Shown in pieces: positions 1 through 8,139 of a stretch of 43,975 nt of DNA. The stretch spans positions 1 to 43,975 of the forward strand of contig CAYZGR010000022.1 of NCBI GenBank assembly GCA_964478125.1, written 5' to 3'. Both the position numbers and the translations under genes were made by a program. This DNA is from FW021-bin31 sp964478125. Its GTDB lineage: Bacteria > Bacteroidota > Bacteroidia > Chitinophagales > Chitinophagaceae. The notes below the pieces were generated by a model that saw only the letters and a list, made by a program, of their open reading frames with translations, was not told where the DNA came from and did not search any database. The first letter of the stretch is position 1, and every line of letters starts with the position of its first letter.

Positions 1-105
1 AAGGAATGAAGAATATCATTTAAATGTTAGCCGCTTAAAATATTTATTTAGTCCTCTCTATATGGAAATAAATTTAAATTTGATTACTCGAAGTATAAAC
101 TTACT

Positions 106-444
106 ATGATTGATTTCTGGGCCTCATGGTGTCCTCCATGTATGGCTCAAATCCCCAAATTAAAAGATATTTATAGCAAATATCATAGAGGCGGGTTTGC
201 CATCGTCGGCGTCTCGTTTGATAATGAAAAAGATAAATGGATAAAAACGGTTCAGAAGCTCGGACTATTATGGTATAATGTTTATAACCCCAATGAAGCA
301 AAAAATAAAGAGAATACAAAATCATTTCTCATTGATTATATCCCCCAAAACTATTTTATTAATAATAAAGGAAAAATTGTTCAAAAAAATATAAAACCAG
401 ACAGCATAGGGCGGTTCGTTTCCAGTTATTTAAGTCAACATTGA
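106..444 (+). CDS. TlpA-like thioredoxin-fold protein, 3' part, possibly broken
   Basis: Thiol-disulfide oxidoreductase of the TlpA/ResA kind, which acts on periplasmic disulfides. The visible part begins at the first core strand (IDFWASWC) and carries the WCPPC active site, followed by the usual F-x-I-V-G-V-S strand and a cis-Pro-like segment near IPQNYFI. At 112 aa it covers only the catalytic half. In the same frame the sequence stays open upstream to a TAG at 49-51, and those codons (LYGNKFKFDYSKYKLT) read like the strand that normally precedes the active site, so the ATG at 106 is probably internal. A different frame is open from base 2 to about 107. Either the gene carries a frameshift near 50-65 or the true start is missing. 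The window edge prevents a decision. It runs away from the nuo operon on the opposite strand. Confidence 0.6.
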   Translation: MIDFWASWCPPCMAQIPKLKDIYSKYHRGGFAIVGVSFDNEKDKWIKTVQKLGLLWYNVYNPNEAKNKENTKSFLIDYIPQNYFINNKGKIVQKNIKPDSIGRFVSSYLSQH

Positions 445-546
445 TATCTTTAGAAAATTATAATTTTCATTACAAGGGAGAGCCTATGGGTTACAAATAC
501 AGGACCTCATCATTTTCAAGAAGGGAATGAGCGGCTGTTTTTATTT

Positions 547-570
547 CCACACCAAGGGGGCATGGTGTGG
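547..570. repeat. 8-bp inverted repeat between the TlpA-like gene and nuoN
   Basis: CCACACCA and TGGTGTGG flank an 8-nt purine-rich loop in the space between two convergent genes (445-631). It could act as a transcript-end hairpin for the nuo operon. It lacks a U-tract on the minus strand, where an A-rich run follows instead, so it is not a textbook intrinsic terminator. Nothing else was recognised in this gap. Confidence 0.35.
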
Positions 571-631
571 CCGAAATGGGTGACATAAATTGAACCGGAA
601 TCGCCGGCTGATCCAAAAAATGCAAACCGGA

Positions 632-2068
632 TCAATATACGAGGTGTACCAACTGGTGGATATATTGTATCAGGCCATTTGGAAAAATACCGAACCACAG
701 GAGCAGGACAAACAATACCGCCAGGGCAATACCGGAGGGGATGGATTTGCTTCCGGTACTGATCCTGTATGTTTGTTCTTTTCTGGAAAACATGACAATG
801 ACGACCCGCAGGTAATAAAACAAGCCGATACTGCTGGACACCACTAACACAATAACAAGTAGCCAAAGGGCGGAGCCTACGCCGGAAAGTAGCAAGTAGA
901 ATTTGCCGATGAACCCTGCTGTCAGGGGGATGCCGGCCAGAGAAAGCAATACTGCCGTGAATAAAACTGCCAGCCAGGGCTTCCTCCAATACAGCCCGCG
1001 ATAATCTTCCAGGTCAAAAGCGTCTTTCTCTTTACCGGAAAGATAGCTGACGATCCCGAAGGCAGCCAGCATACTGATAAAGTAAGTAACCAGGTAGAAA
1101 ATGGCCGCCCGCATGCCTGCAGCACTGGCCGCCAGAAGTGCTACTATCAGATAGCCCAGATGACCGATGGAGGAGTATGCCAATAATCTTTTTACATTAT
1201 GCTGCCGCAGGGCCAGCCAGTTGCCGATCAGCATGGAGGCGATTGAGATAACGGCAAATACAATCCAGACCGAATTATGTGCGGAGCCATTAATATCTAT
1301 AAATAAGCGAAGTAAGAAAGCATAAACACTCCCCTTAGAAACAGTGGCTACAAAGGCTGAAACGGGGGCCGGCGCTCCGGCATATACGTCGGGCGTCCAG
1401 AGATGAAAAGGGACCAGCGCCAACTTGAATCCGAGGCCTGCAATGATCAGAGCCATGCCTGCAATGAATAAGGGGCTGGTAGCAGAACCGCCCTGAATGG
1501 CCGAAGCGATACCATCAAGCTCTAATTGTCCGGTTTGTGCATATACCAAGGCAACGCCAAACAAGAGAATACCGGCGGAAGCGGCAGCAAGAACCAGATA
1601 CTTTATACTGGCCTCTATTCCTGAACTTTTATTTTTTAAATAGGCGATCAGTGCATACAACGATACACTCAAAACTTCTAATGAAAGGAAAAAGGAAATA
1701 AAGTTGTTACTGATTACCATGGTAATGGCTCCCAGGGTAGACAGCAGCAACAGAACGTAATATTCTTCTTTTTCAAGATCTCTCCCTTTGAAGTAGGGAT
1801 AGGAAATGAGGGTAATAAAAAAGACCGCTGCCAGGATTAACCCTGTGAAAAAAATACTGAATCCGTCAACGATGAATAAAGAGGTAACTTTTGTACTCTC
1901 GGCGGGAATATACGACAGGGAGGCAAAGGAAAGCACAAGGGCAATCAGGGAAACTATCTGAACAAAAGTATGATTCCGCTTTACGGCTATAGAAAGCATA
2001 ACCAATATAGCTGCCACGACCAGAATGATCTGAGGTAACAACAGGTGCAGTTCTTCAAACTTAATCAT
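632..2068 (-). CDS. nuoN: NADH-quinone oxidoreductase subunit N
   Basis: Membrane-arm antiporter-like subunit of complex I, contributing to proton translocation in the cytoplasmic membrane. The 478-aa product is almost entirely transmembrane and carries the conserved core of the Mrp-antiporter-like family: GLGFKLALVPFHLWTPDVYAG followed by PAPVSAFVATVSK, with lysine and proline residues in the discontinuous helices. It also has the VKRLLAYSSIGHLGY helix. Length matches the usual 460-500 aa. It is the last gene of the operon and its start overlaps the nuoM stop by 4 bases, implying translational coupling. No alternative function is likely. Confidence 0.96.
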   Translation of the reverse strand: MIKFEELHLLLPQIILVVAAILVMLSIAVKRNHTFVQIVSLIALVLSFASLSYIPAESTKVTSLFIVDGFSIFFTGLILAAVFFITLISYPYFKGRDLEKEEYYVLLLLSTLGAITMVISNNFISFFLSLEVLSVSLYALIAYLKNKSSGIEASIKYLVLAAASAGILLFGVALVYAQTGQLELDGIASAIQGGSATSPLFIAGMALIIAGLGFKLALVPFHLWTPDVYAGAPAPVSAFVATVSKGSVYAFLLRLFIDINGSAHNSVWIVFAVISIASMLIGNWLALRQHNVKRLLAYSSIGHLGYLIVALLAASAAGMRAAIFYLVTYFISMLAAFGIVSYLSGKEKDAFDLEDYRGLYWRKPWLAVLFTAVLLSLAGIPLTAGFIGKFYLLLSGVGSALWLLVIVLVVSSSIGLFYYLRVVIVMFSRKEQTYRISTGSKSIPSGIALAVLFVLLLWFGIFPNGLIQYIHQLVHLVY

Positions 2069-3690
2069 TGTGTACCTCCTTTTCTTTTATATTTTTGATC
2101 CATAATTTTAATCGCTTCATCATGATGCGCATTATACGGGCCATGTAGGATGTTAACAAAATTCATGGTAATGGGGGAAGCATGTGCTTCCTGCTTGTCC
2201 GAGAGATCCCCATTCATTTTCTGTTCTAATTGATTCACCACCGGTTCTACTGTTTTGATCACTTTTTGGGGGAAGAGGCCCAACCAGAATATTACAATGA
2301 TGAAACAAGCCATTACCACTATTTCTCTTGGAGAAAAATCGGTCGCCTTTTCTGCTTTTTGGGTTTCTCCCTGGAAGACCCGCTGCAGTATGACCAGAGA
2401 ATAGATCATGGAGCCAATTAAGCCCAGCGTAGCCAAAATTGCCCAGAAGGTGCTTGCCTGGAACACACCTGCAAGGATCAGGAATTCAGCTATGAAATTG
2501 CCCAGTCCGGGTAAGCCGAGAGTCGCCAGTACAAAGATCATGGTAATGGCGCCCATGCGTGGCATGAGTTCCCAGAATCCGCCGCCGGCCGACAATTCCC
2601 TGTTATTATTCATCCGGGCTTGAAGAGCCCCGGCAATAATAAATAAGGCGCTTATACTGATGCCATGCGTAACCATCTCCATAACGGTACCCTGATAGGC
2701 CAGCGTTTCAAATGAGAAAATCCCGATCATAATGAATCCCATATGGCTTAGGCTGGAAAAGGCTATCAGGCGTTTCAGATCGGTTTGGGCATAAGCCATT
2801 TTAGCTCCGTATAAAATTCCGGCCACACCCAATATGATGGCCAGCGGCGCAATGGATCTTGCAGCATCGGGAAACAAAGGCAGCACAAATCGCAACATCC
2901 CGTAGGCGGCTGTTTTGGTCATTAATCCGGCAAGAATCACACTTCCGGCAGTAGGAGACTGGGTGTAGGCATCGGGTAACCAGCTGTGGAAAGGCAAGGC
3001 GGGTAATTTTACTACGAAGGCGATAAGGAATCCACACATTAGCCAGAAAGCCAAACCGGAGGACATGGATGTTCCCAGTAATTCAAAATAATCAAAGGTA
3101 TAGGTCCCCGTATTGCTGCCATGAACGAAATACAGACCCAGTATGGCGAGCAACATGAGCAGTCCGCTTAACTGGGTAAATATAAAGAACTTAACGCTGG
3201 CATATTTTCGTCTCTCATAACCCCATATACCCAGAAGAAAGAACATGGGGATCAGCATGACTTCCCAGAAAAAGTAAAACAGCAGCATATCCAGTGAAAG
3301 AAAAACCCCTACGATACCTGCAAGCAACCATAAAGTATTGAAATGAAAAAAACCTGCCCTTTCCTTGATCTCTTTCCAGGAAGCCAGTATGGACAGCCCC
3401 CCCACGAACAGGGTAAGAACGATCATGATCAGGCTGAGACCATCCATAGCCAGATGAAAATGAATACCCAGCTGTGGGATCCAGGGGATGTTGATGTTTT
3501 CGATCCATTGTCCCTTGTTCAATATGTTCACGCTATTGCCTTTCCCAAACCAGATACCTATGGAAATAATAAAATCGACAAGCACCGCCAGAAAGGCTAT
3601 CCACCTTCCGGCCGCTTCACTCCACTTACTTATTATCCAGGAGAGGAAGCCTCCCAGCAGGAGAATGATGATGAGATCAATCAAAATCAT
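2065..3690 (-). CDS. nuoM: NADH-quinone oxidoreductase subunit M
   Basis: Second antiporter-like proton-pumping subunit of the complex I membrane arm. The 541-aa product shows the family hallmarks: a FYFFWEVMLIPMFFLLGIWG helix with the conserved glutamate, VKLPALPFHSWLPDAYTQSPTAGSVILAGLMTK, and DLKRLIAFSSLSHMGF. There is an extended hydrophilic C-terminus of about 50 residues. The start overlaps the nuoL stop by 4 bases and the end overlaps the nuoN start by 4, so the L-M-N trio is tightly coupled. Confidence 0.97.
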   Translation of the reverse strand: MILIDLIIILLLGGFLSWIISKWSEAAGRWIAFLAVLVDFIISIGIWFGKGNSVNILNKGQWIENINIPWIPQLGIHFHLAMDGLSLIMIVLTLFVGGLSILASWKEIKERAGFFHFNTLWLLAGIVGVFLSLDMLLFYFFWEVMLIPMFFLLGIWGYERRKYASVKFFIFTQLSGLLMLLAILGLYFVHGSNTGTYTFDYFELLGTSMSSGLAFWLMCGFLIAFVVKLPALPFHSWLPDAYTQSPTAGSVILAGLMTKTAAYGMLRFVLPLFPDAARSIAPLAIILGVAGILYGAKMAYAQTDLKRLIAFSSLSHMGFIMIGIFSFETLAYQGTVMEMVTHGISISALFIIAGALQARMNNNRELSAGGGFWELMPRMGAITMIFVLATLGLPGLGNFIAEFLILAGVFQASTFWAILATLGLIGSMIYSLVILQRVFQGETQKAEKATDFSPREIVVMACFIIVIFWLGLFPQKVIKTVEPVVNQLEQKMNGDLSDKQEAHASPITMNFVNILHGPYNAHHDEAIKIMDQKYKRKGGTQ

Positions 3691-5585
3691 AAGAATAAAA
3701 TAATTGTAAACGCCAATACCGCACCAAAGGCTATCCCAAACAAATACCAGCGAAGGAAGCCATTCTGTGTACGACTAAACGATTTATTTAATAACAAGTT
3801 CAAATTACCGATACCTCCATATATTCTGTCCACAAAGTCGTGTTTATCAATCTTTGAAAGCCAAACCGTGGGACGTACCAAAAGGGTATCATAGAGCTGA
3901 TCAAACATCCAGCCCAGGAATAAGAAACGATAAAGCCTTTTTCCGAAACCGGAAGTTTTGAAACGATAGGCAGCCTCCGGTTTCTTGAGGAAGAAATGCC
4001 AGGCGAGATATACGCCTGATAAAGCAATAATGGCTGTTATAATTTGTAGTATCATTTCAGTACTTTCCATGCCGGCTGCTATTTGCACTTGCGGTAAGGC
4101 CGTATCCAGGAGATCGGAGAAAGGGGTGAAATGACCCCAGGAATGGGGTATTTCAACAAAACCGGCAATTAGGGATAATATGCCCAGAATAATCAGAGGG
4201 ATCTTAATATTGTTTCTGACGTGATAGTGTATTTCCATCTTTTGCGTTCCAAAGAAGGTAACAAATACCATCCTGAAAGTGTAGACCGCCGTTAAAAAGG
4301 CACCTATAAAACCTGCCAGCCAGAGCCAGAGGCTTCCTTTGGTAGAGGCCATGGCAAAAAACAAGATCTGGTCTTTACTGTAAAACCCGGCAGTGACCAG
4401 TGGGATCGCGGCCAGTGCCCCTGCCCCAAAAAGGAAAGTCCAGAAAGTAACCGGCATCTTTTTTCGAAGGCCGCCCATTTTAAACATATCATGTTCGTGA
4501 TGCATGGCCAGGATAACCGCGCCGGCGGCAAGGAAGAGCAATGCTTTGAAGAAGGCATGGATCATGAAGTGGAAGACGGCTGCGGACCAGGCTCCCACGC
4601 CCAGGGCCAGAAACATATAACCGATCTGGCTGATAGTAGAATAAGCCAACACTCTTTTGATATCCCTTTGTACCAGGGCGCTACAACCTGCGATTAACAG
4701 GGTGGCCGCACCGATGATGGCTACCAGAAGTTGAACAACCGGAGCCAGCTCATACAGTACATGGGTTCTCGCGATCAGATAAACACCGGCTGTTACCATG
4801 GTGGCGGCGTGTATGAGTGCACTCACGGGAGTGGGGCCTGCCATGGCATCAGGGAGCCAGGTTTGTAATGGAAGTTGTGCAGATTTCCCACAGGCGCCTC
4901 CAAGTAGCAGAATAGAGGCCCAAAAAGCGCCCGAAGCTCCGGGCGACCATAGATCTGGTGCCTGGGTTAATATTTCACGAATGTTTAAGGTATTAAAGTT
5001 CTTTACCAACAGGAAAAGCCCGATGATCATGGCGGTATCCCCGATACGGGTAACAATAAATGCCTTGCGGGCCGCATAGCAATTTTCTCTGTCTTTATAC
5101 CAAAAGCCGATCAGCAGGAAGCTGCACAAACCTACGCCTTCCCAGCCGAGATAAAGAAGCAGGAGGTTGTTGCCCAGTACCAGCATCAGCATGGAGAATA
5201 CAAACAGGTTCATGTAAGCAAAAAAGCGCGGGTACCCTTCATCTCCTTCCATGAATTCCGTAGAATACCAGTGAATAAGGAAACTGACAAAGGTGATTAC
5301 AAAAGTAAAGATAAGCGAAAGAGGATCCAGGTATAGCGCGATAGAGGGAGAGAAGCCGCCTACACTCAGCCAGGTCCATAATGTTTGTTCGTAGAAGTGG
5401 CCCGCGGGGGGATTGTTGATAAAGGTGATCCCCATCCAGATTGTTAACAATGCAGATAAACCAACTGTGGCACAGCCAAGGAAAGCAATAAGTTTCCTGT
5501 TCATATTTAATCCGAAAATGGCCAGGATTATAAAGCTGAATAGTGGCAAAGCAGGTATGAGCCAGAGAAGATTAAAAACTGCCAT
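3687..5585 (-). CDS. nuoL: NADH-quinone oxidoreductase subunit L
   Basis: Largest antiporter-like subunit, with the distal lateral helix of the complex I membrane arm. Hallmarks are LYLGWEGVGLCSFLLIGFWY, the GKSAQLPLQTWLPDAMAGPTP helix, SALIHAATMVTAGVYL and DIKRVLAYSTISQIGYM. The product is about 632 aa, the normal size. A TTG at 5600 would add five residues, but the ATG at 5585 has a GGAAG 8 bases upstream and gives the usual hydrophobic N-terminus (MAVFNLLWLIPALPL), so it is preferred. A 63-base gap separates it from nuoK. Confidence 0.96.
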   Translation of the reverse strand: MAVFNLLWLIPALPLFSFIILAIFGLNMNRKLIAFLGCATVGLSALLTIWMGITFINNPPAGHFYEQTLWTWLSVGGFSPSIALYLDPLSLIFTFVITFVSFLIHWYSTEFMEGDEGYPRFFAYMNLFVFSMLMLVLGNNLLLLYLGWEGVGLCSFLLIGFWYKDRENCYAARKAFIVTRIGDTAMIIGLFLLVKNFNTLNIREILTQAPDLWSPGASGAFWASILLLGGACGKSAQLPLQTWLPDAMAGPTPVSALIHAATMVTAGVYLIARTHVLYELAPVVQLLVAIIGAATLLIAGCSALVQRDIKRVLAYSTISQIGYMFLALGVGAWSAAVFHFMIHAFFKALLFLAAGAVILAMHHEHDMFKMGGLRKKMPVTFWTFLFGAGALAAIPLVTAGFYSKDQILFFAMASTKGSLWLWLAGFIGAFLTAVYTFRMVFVTFFGTQKMEIHYHVRNNIKIPLIILGILSLIAGFVEIPHSWGHFTPFSDLLDTALPQVQIAAGMESTEMILQIITAIIALSGVYLAWHFFLKKPEAAYRFKTSGFGKRLYRFLFLGWMFDQLYDTLLVRPTVWLSKIDKHDFVDRIYGGIGNLNLLLNKSFSRTQNGFLRWYLFGIAFGAVLAFTIILFL

Positions 5586-5648
5586 AAGCTTGACTTCCAA
5601 AAGGAATTTTATGATTAATTATTTTCTATTCTTATTTGTATCTGCTGT

Positions 5649-5984
5649 TTAATAAAGGTCTTTATCCTCGTTTTTTGCATCTTTCAATTCGTTCAGCACC
5701 GCAGAATCCACGGTCTTGTGCATACGATGCATTTGTAAGATCAGTGCAAGACCCACTGAAACCTCGGCGGCCGCCATGGCCAGGATGAAGATGAACATCA
5801 CCTGTCCCTGTGCCTGCATCCAATGTGCTCCGGCAATAACGAAAGCCAGTCCGGCGGCATTGAGCATGATCTCTGCAGACATCAACACAAAAACGATGTT
5901 ACGGCGTACCAGTACTCCTATTAATCCCAATAAAAATAAAATAGCGGCCAATAATAGTTCTATGTTCATGGGTATATCGATCAT
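5649..5984 (-). CDS. nuoK: NADH-quinone oxidoreductase subunit K
   Basis: Small MrpC-like membrane subunit of complex I with three predicted helices. The 111-aa product contains LFLLGLIGVLVRRN and AEVSVGLALILQMHR, with conserved membrane glutamates (SAEIMLNA and AAAEVSVGLAL). The ATG at 5984 overlaps the nuoJ stop by 4 bases, which supports this start. An in-frame ATG five codons later is an alternative. Confidence 0.95.
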   Translation of the reverse strand: MIDIPMNIELLLAAILFLLGLIGVLVRRNIVFVLMSAEIMLNAAGLAFVIAGAHWMQAQGQVMFIFILAMAAAEVSVGLALILQMHRMHKTVDSAVLNELKDAKNEDKDLY

Positions 5985-6535
5985 GCTGCAACCTCCTTTT
6001 CTTTTTTCTCTTCTTTGGATCCTCTTAAATAGCGGTGATACACTCTCTTCTTTTCTTTACCGATATGATAGGCGCCGATGATGCCTGACATCAGGAGCAT
6101 TGCAGTTAACTCAACCCCTAAAACATAGGGACCAAACAAGGCTTCTCCCACTTGTTTCGGGCTGATCACACCGGTGTGTCCCCCGGGAATACCCTGGCTA
6201 TAAAGCGTATAGATCAATTCTGCCAGCAGAATAAGACACAGTACAGACGGGCCGATCCACGCGCGAGGCCGAAGCCATTCTTTTTCTCTTTTCTCGATCT
6301 CTTTACCCAGGTTCAGCATCATGATTACAAAAACAAATAAAACCATGATGGCGCCCGCATAAATGATAACTTCGAGAGCGGCCATGAAGGGCGCTCCCAG
6401 GAGATAGAAGATAACGGAAACGGCCAATAACGATACAATAAAATACAATAAAGCATGTACGGTATTTTTACTGGTGATGACCAGCAGGGTTGCCACAATG
6501 GCAATGATGGATGCTATATAAAATATTACGTTCAT
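5981..6535 (-). CDS. nuoJ: NADH-quinone oxidoreductase subunit J
   Basis: Membrane subunit next to the quinone-site end of complex I. It has five predicted helices. The conserved core ALEVIIYAGAIMVLFVFVIMML contains the family tyrosine-glycine motif at the pi-bulge helix. The C-terminus is charged and lysine/glutamate rich. A TTG at 6550 would add MIKKC and has an AAGGTGA just upstream, but the ATG at 6535 gives the standard hydrophobic start. The gap to nuoI is about 117 bases. Confidence 0.94.
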   Translation of the reverse strand: MNVIFYIASIIAIVATLLVITSKNTVHALLYFIVSLLAVSVIFYLLGAPFMAALEVIIYAGAIMVLFVFVIMMLNLGKEIEKREKEWLRPRAWIGPSVLCLILLAELIYTLYSQGIPGGHTGVISPKQVGEALFGPYVLGVELTAMLLMSGIIGAYHIGKEKKRVYHRYLRGSKEEKKEKEVAA

Positions 6536-6652
6536 ACACTTTTTAATCAATAGTCACCTTCATAAAGGGGAAGACCATATTTTAATACCCTTACTAAACG
6601 ATTACAAATTTATAAAAAACTACCAACTGCAAATGGGCTGCTTTAACTACCT

Positions 6653-7168
6653 CTACGGAATAAGGCTTCTTATATCTACAGGCTTAGATTCATTTTCGCC
6701 TTCGCCTTTTCCTTTTACGCCTGCATCAAGCCCGGCCACTCTGTAAAAGTTGTATCCGTGATATTTTCCCTGTCCGTCAATTAACAGGTCCTCCTTCTCA
6801 TAGACCAGGTTTTGCCGGTCATATTCACCCATTTCAAAATCGGGGATAAGTTGTATAGAATAAGTAGGACAGGCCTCCTCACATAGTCCGCAAAAGATAC
6901 AGCGGGAAAAATTGATCCTGAAGAACTCGGGATAACGCCTTCCATTTTCATCTTCTGCGTTTTGTAATGAAATGCAATCTACAGGACATACCGAGGAACA
7001 AAGATGGCAAGCCACGCAACGCTCCTGACCATCCGGATCCCGGGTAAGTACAATTCTCCCGCGCCAGCGTGGCGGCAAATCGGGTTTCTCCTCAGGATAT
7101 TGAACGGTTTCTCTTTTATGAAACATGTGGAGAAAAGTCAACCACATGGACCTCAAATTGCTGAACAT
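6653..7168 (-). CDS. nuoI: NADH-quinone oxidoreductase subunit I (2x[4Fe-4S] ferredoxin)
   Basis: Peripheral-arm subunit that carries the two tetranuclear clusters N6a and N6b between NuoG and NuoB. Both motifs are intact: CVACHLCSSVCPVDC and CIFCGLCEEACPTYS. The open frame extends upstream to 7255 but would then run into nuoH coding sequence. The ATG at 7168 lies 11 bases past the nuoH stop and gives a 171-aa protein beginning MFSNLRSMWLTFLHMF, as expected for the amphipathic N-terminus of NuoI. The C-terminal 35 residues are charged and variable. Confidence 0.95.
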   Translation of the reverse strand: MFSNLRSMWLTFLHMFHKRETVQYPEEKPDLPPRWRGRIVLTRDPDGQERCVACHLCSSVCPVDCISLQNAEDENGRRYPEFFRINFSRCIFCGLCEEACPTYSIQLIPDFEMGEYDRQNLVYEKEDLLIDGQGKYHGYNFYRVAGLDAGVKGKGEGENESKPVDIRSLIP

Positions 7169-7179
7169 ATCTGTTAGTT

Positions 7180-8139
7180 TTAATGCGCGTAATATAATAC
7201 GAGAGCTCCTGTCACCAGCAAATTTAATAAAGACAATGGCAACAGGATCTTCCATCCATAAGACATCAACTGATCATATCTCGGCCGCGGCAGGGAGGCC
7301 CGCAGCAGGATAAATATCATGATGAAAAAGAACATTTTAATCAAAAACCAAACGACGGGCGGCAGGAAATCGGGTCCCAGCCACCCCCCAAAAAACAGGG
7401 TGACCGTCAGTGCCGAAATTAAGGTAATTCCCAGATATTCCCCTACGAAGAACATCCCGAATTTCATACCGGAATATTCTGAATGGAAACCGGCGATCAA
7501 TTCACTTTCAGCCTCGGGGATATCAAAAGGAAGACGGTGGGTTTCTGCAATACCGGCTATAAAAAAGATCACGAACCCCACAAACTGCGGGATGAAAAAC
7601 CATATTTTTTGTTGGGCCAGCACAATATCCCGCAGGTTAAATGATCCGGCCATAATTACCACGCCCATCAGGGATAGCCCCATAAAGACTTCATAAGAAA
7701 TCATCTGGGCAGAGCCCCTTATGCCTCCCAATAGTGAATATTTATTATTAGAAGACCACCCGGCCAATACGATGCTATAGGCTCCTAAAGAAGACATGGC
7801 CAGGAAGAACAGCAAACCGATATTCAGGTTGACCACCTCTATTACAGGAGTGAATGGAACAACGGCAAAACTCATGAGTATAGCCAGCATGATGATAGTA
7901 GGGGCAACGATGAAAACTTTCTTGTCTACAAATGGAGGTATCCAGTCTTCCTTAAAAAATATTTTGATCATATCGGCCAGCACCTGGAGCAGCCCGAATG
8001 GTCCGGTCCGGTTGGGCCCATAGCGGTCCTGCCAGAGCGCTAAAAGCCTGCGCTCCACGTAAATCAATCCTGCGGCTATCGTTAATAGTACCAGCAATAC
8101 GCCTACAACGATGATAATAAATTTTAAAGTCTCACTCAT
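7180..8139 (-). CDS. nuoH: NADH-quinone oxidoreductase subunit H
   Basis: Membrane subunit that forms the quinone chamber together with NuoB and NuoD. The 319-aa product has the conserved YVERRLLALWQDRYGPNRTGP loop, LADMIKIFFKED, and the charged ETHRLPFDIPEAESELIAGFHSEYSGMKF loop that lines the quinone channel. It ends in RASLPRPRYDQLMSYGWKIL. Its start overlaps the nuoG stop by 8 bases. Confidence 0.97.
   Translation of the reverse strand: MSETLKFIIIVVGVLLVLLTIAAGLIYVERRLLALWQDRYGPNRTGPFGLLQVLADMIKIFFKEDWIPPFVDKKVFIVAPTIIMLAILMSFAVVPFTPVIEVVNLNIGLLFFLAMSSLGAYSIVLAGWSSNNKYSLLGGIRGSAQMISYEVFMGLSLMGVVIMAGSFNLRDIVLAQQKIWFFIPQFVGFVIFFIAGIAETHRLPFDIPEAESELIAGFHSEYSGMKFGMFFVGEYLGITLISALTVTLFFGGWLGPDFLPPVVWFLIKMFFFIMIFILLRASLPRPRYDQLMSYGWKILLPLSLLNLLVTGALVLYYAH

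Noticed and set aside
547..570. Hairpin as intrinsic terminator of nuo
   Set aside because: A-rich rather than U-rich sequence follows on the minus strand, so it is kept only as an inverted repeat.
516..989. 157-residue minus-strand frame over the end of nuoN
   Set aside because: Overlaps nuoN in another frame and has no family features.
3343..3894. 183-residue plus-strand frame across nuoL/nuoM
   Set aside because: Antisense to two well-supported complex I genes with intact motifs.
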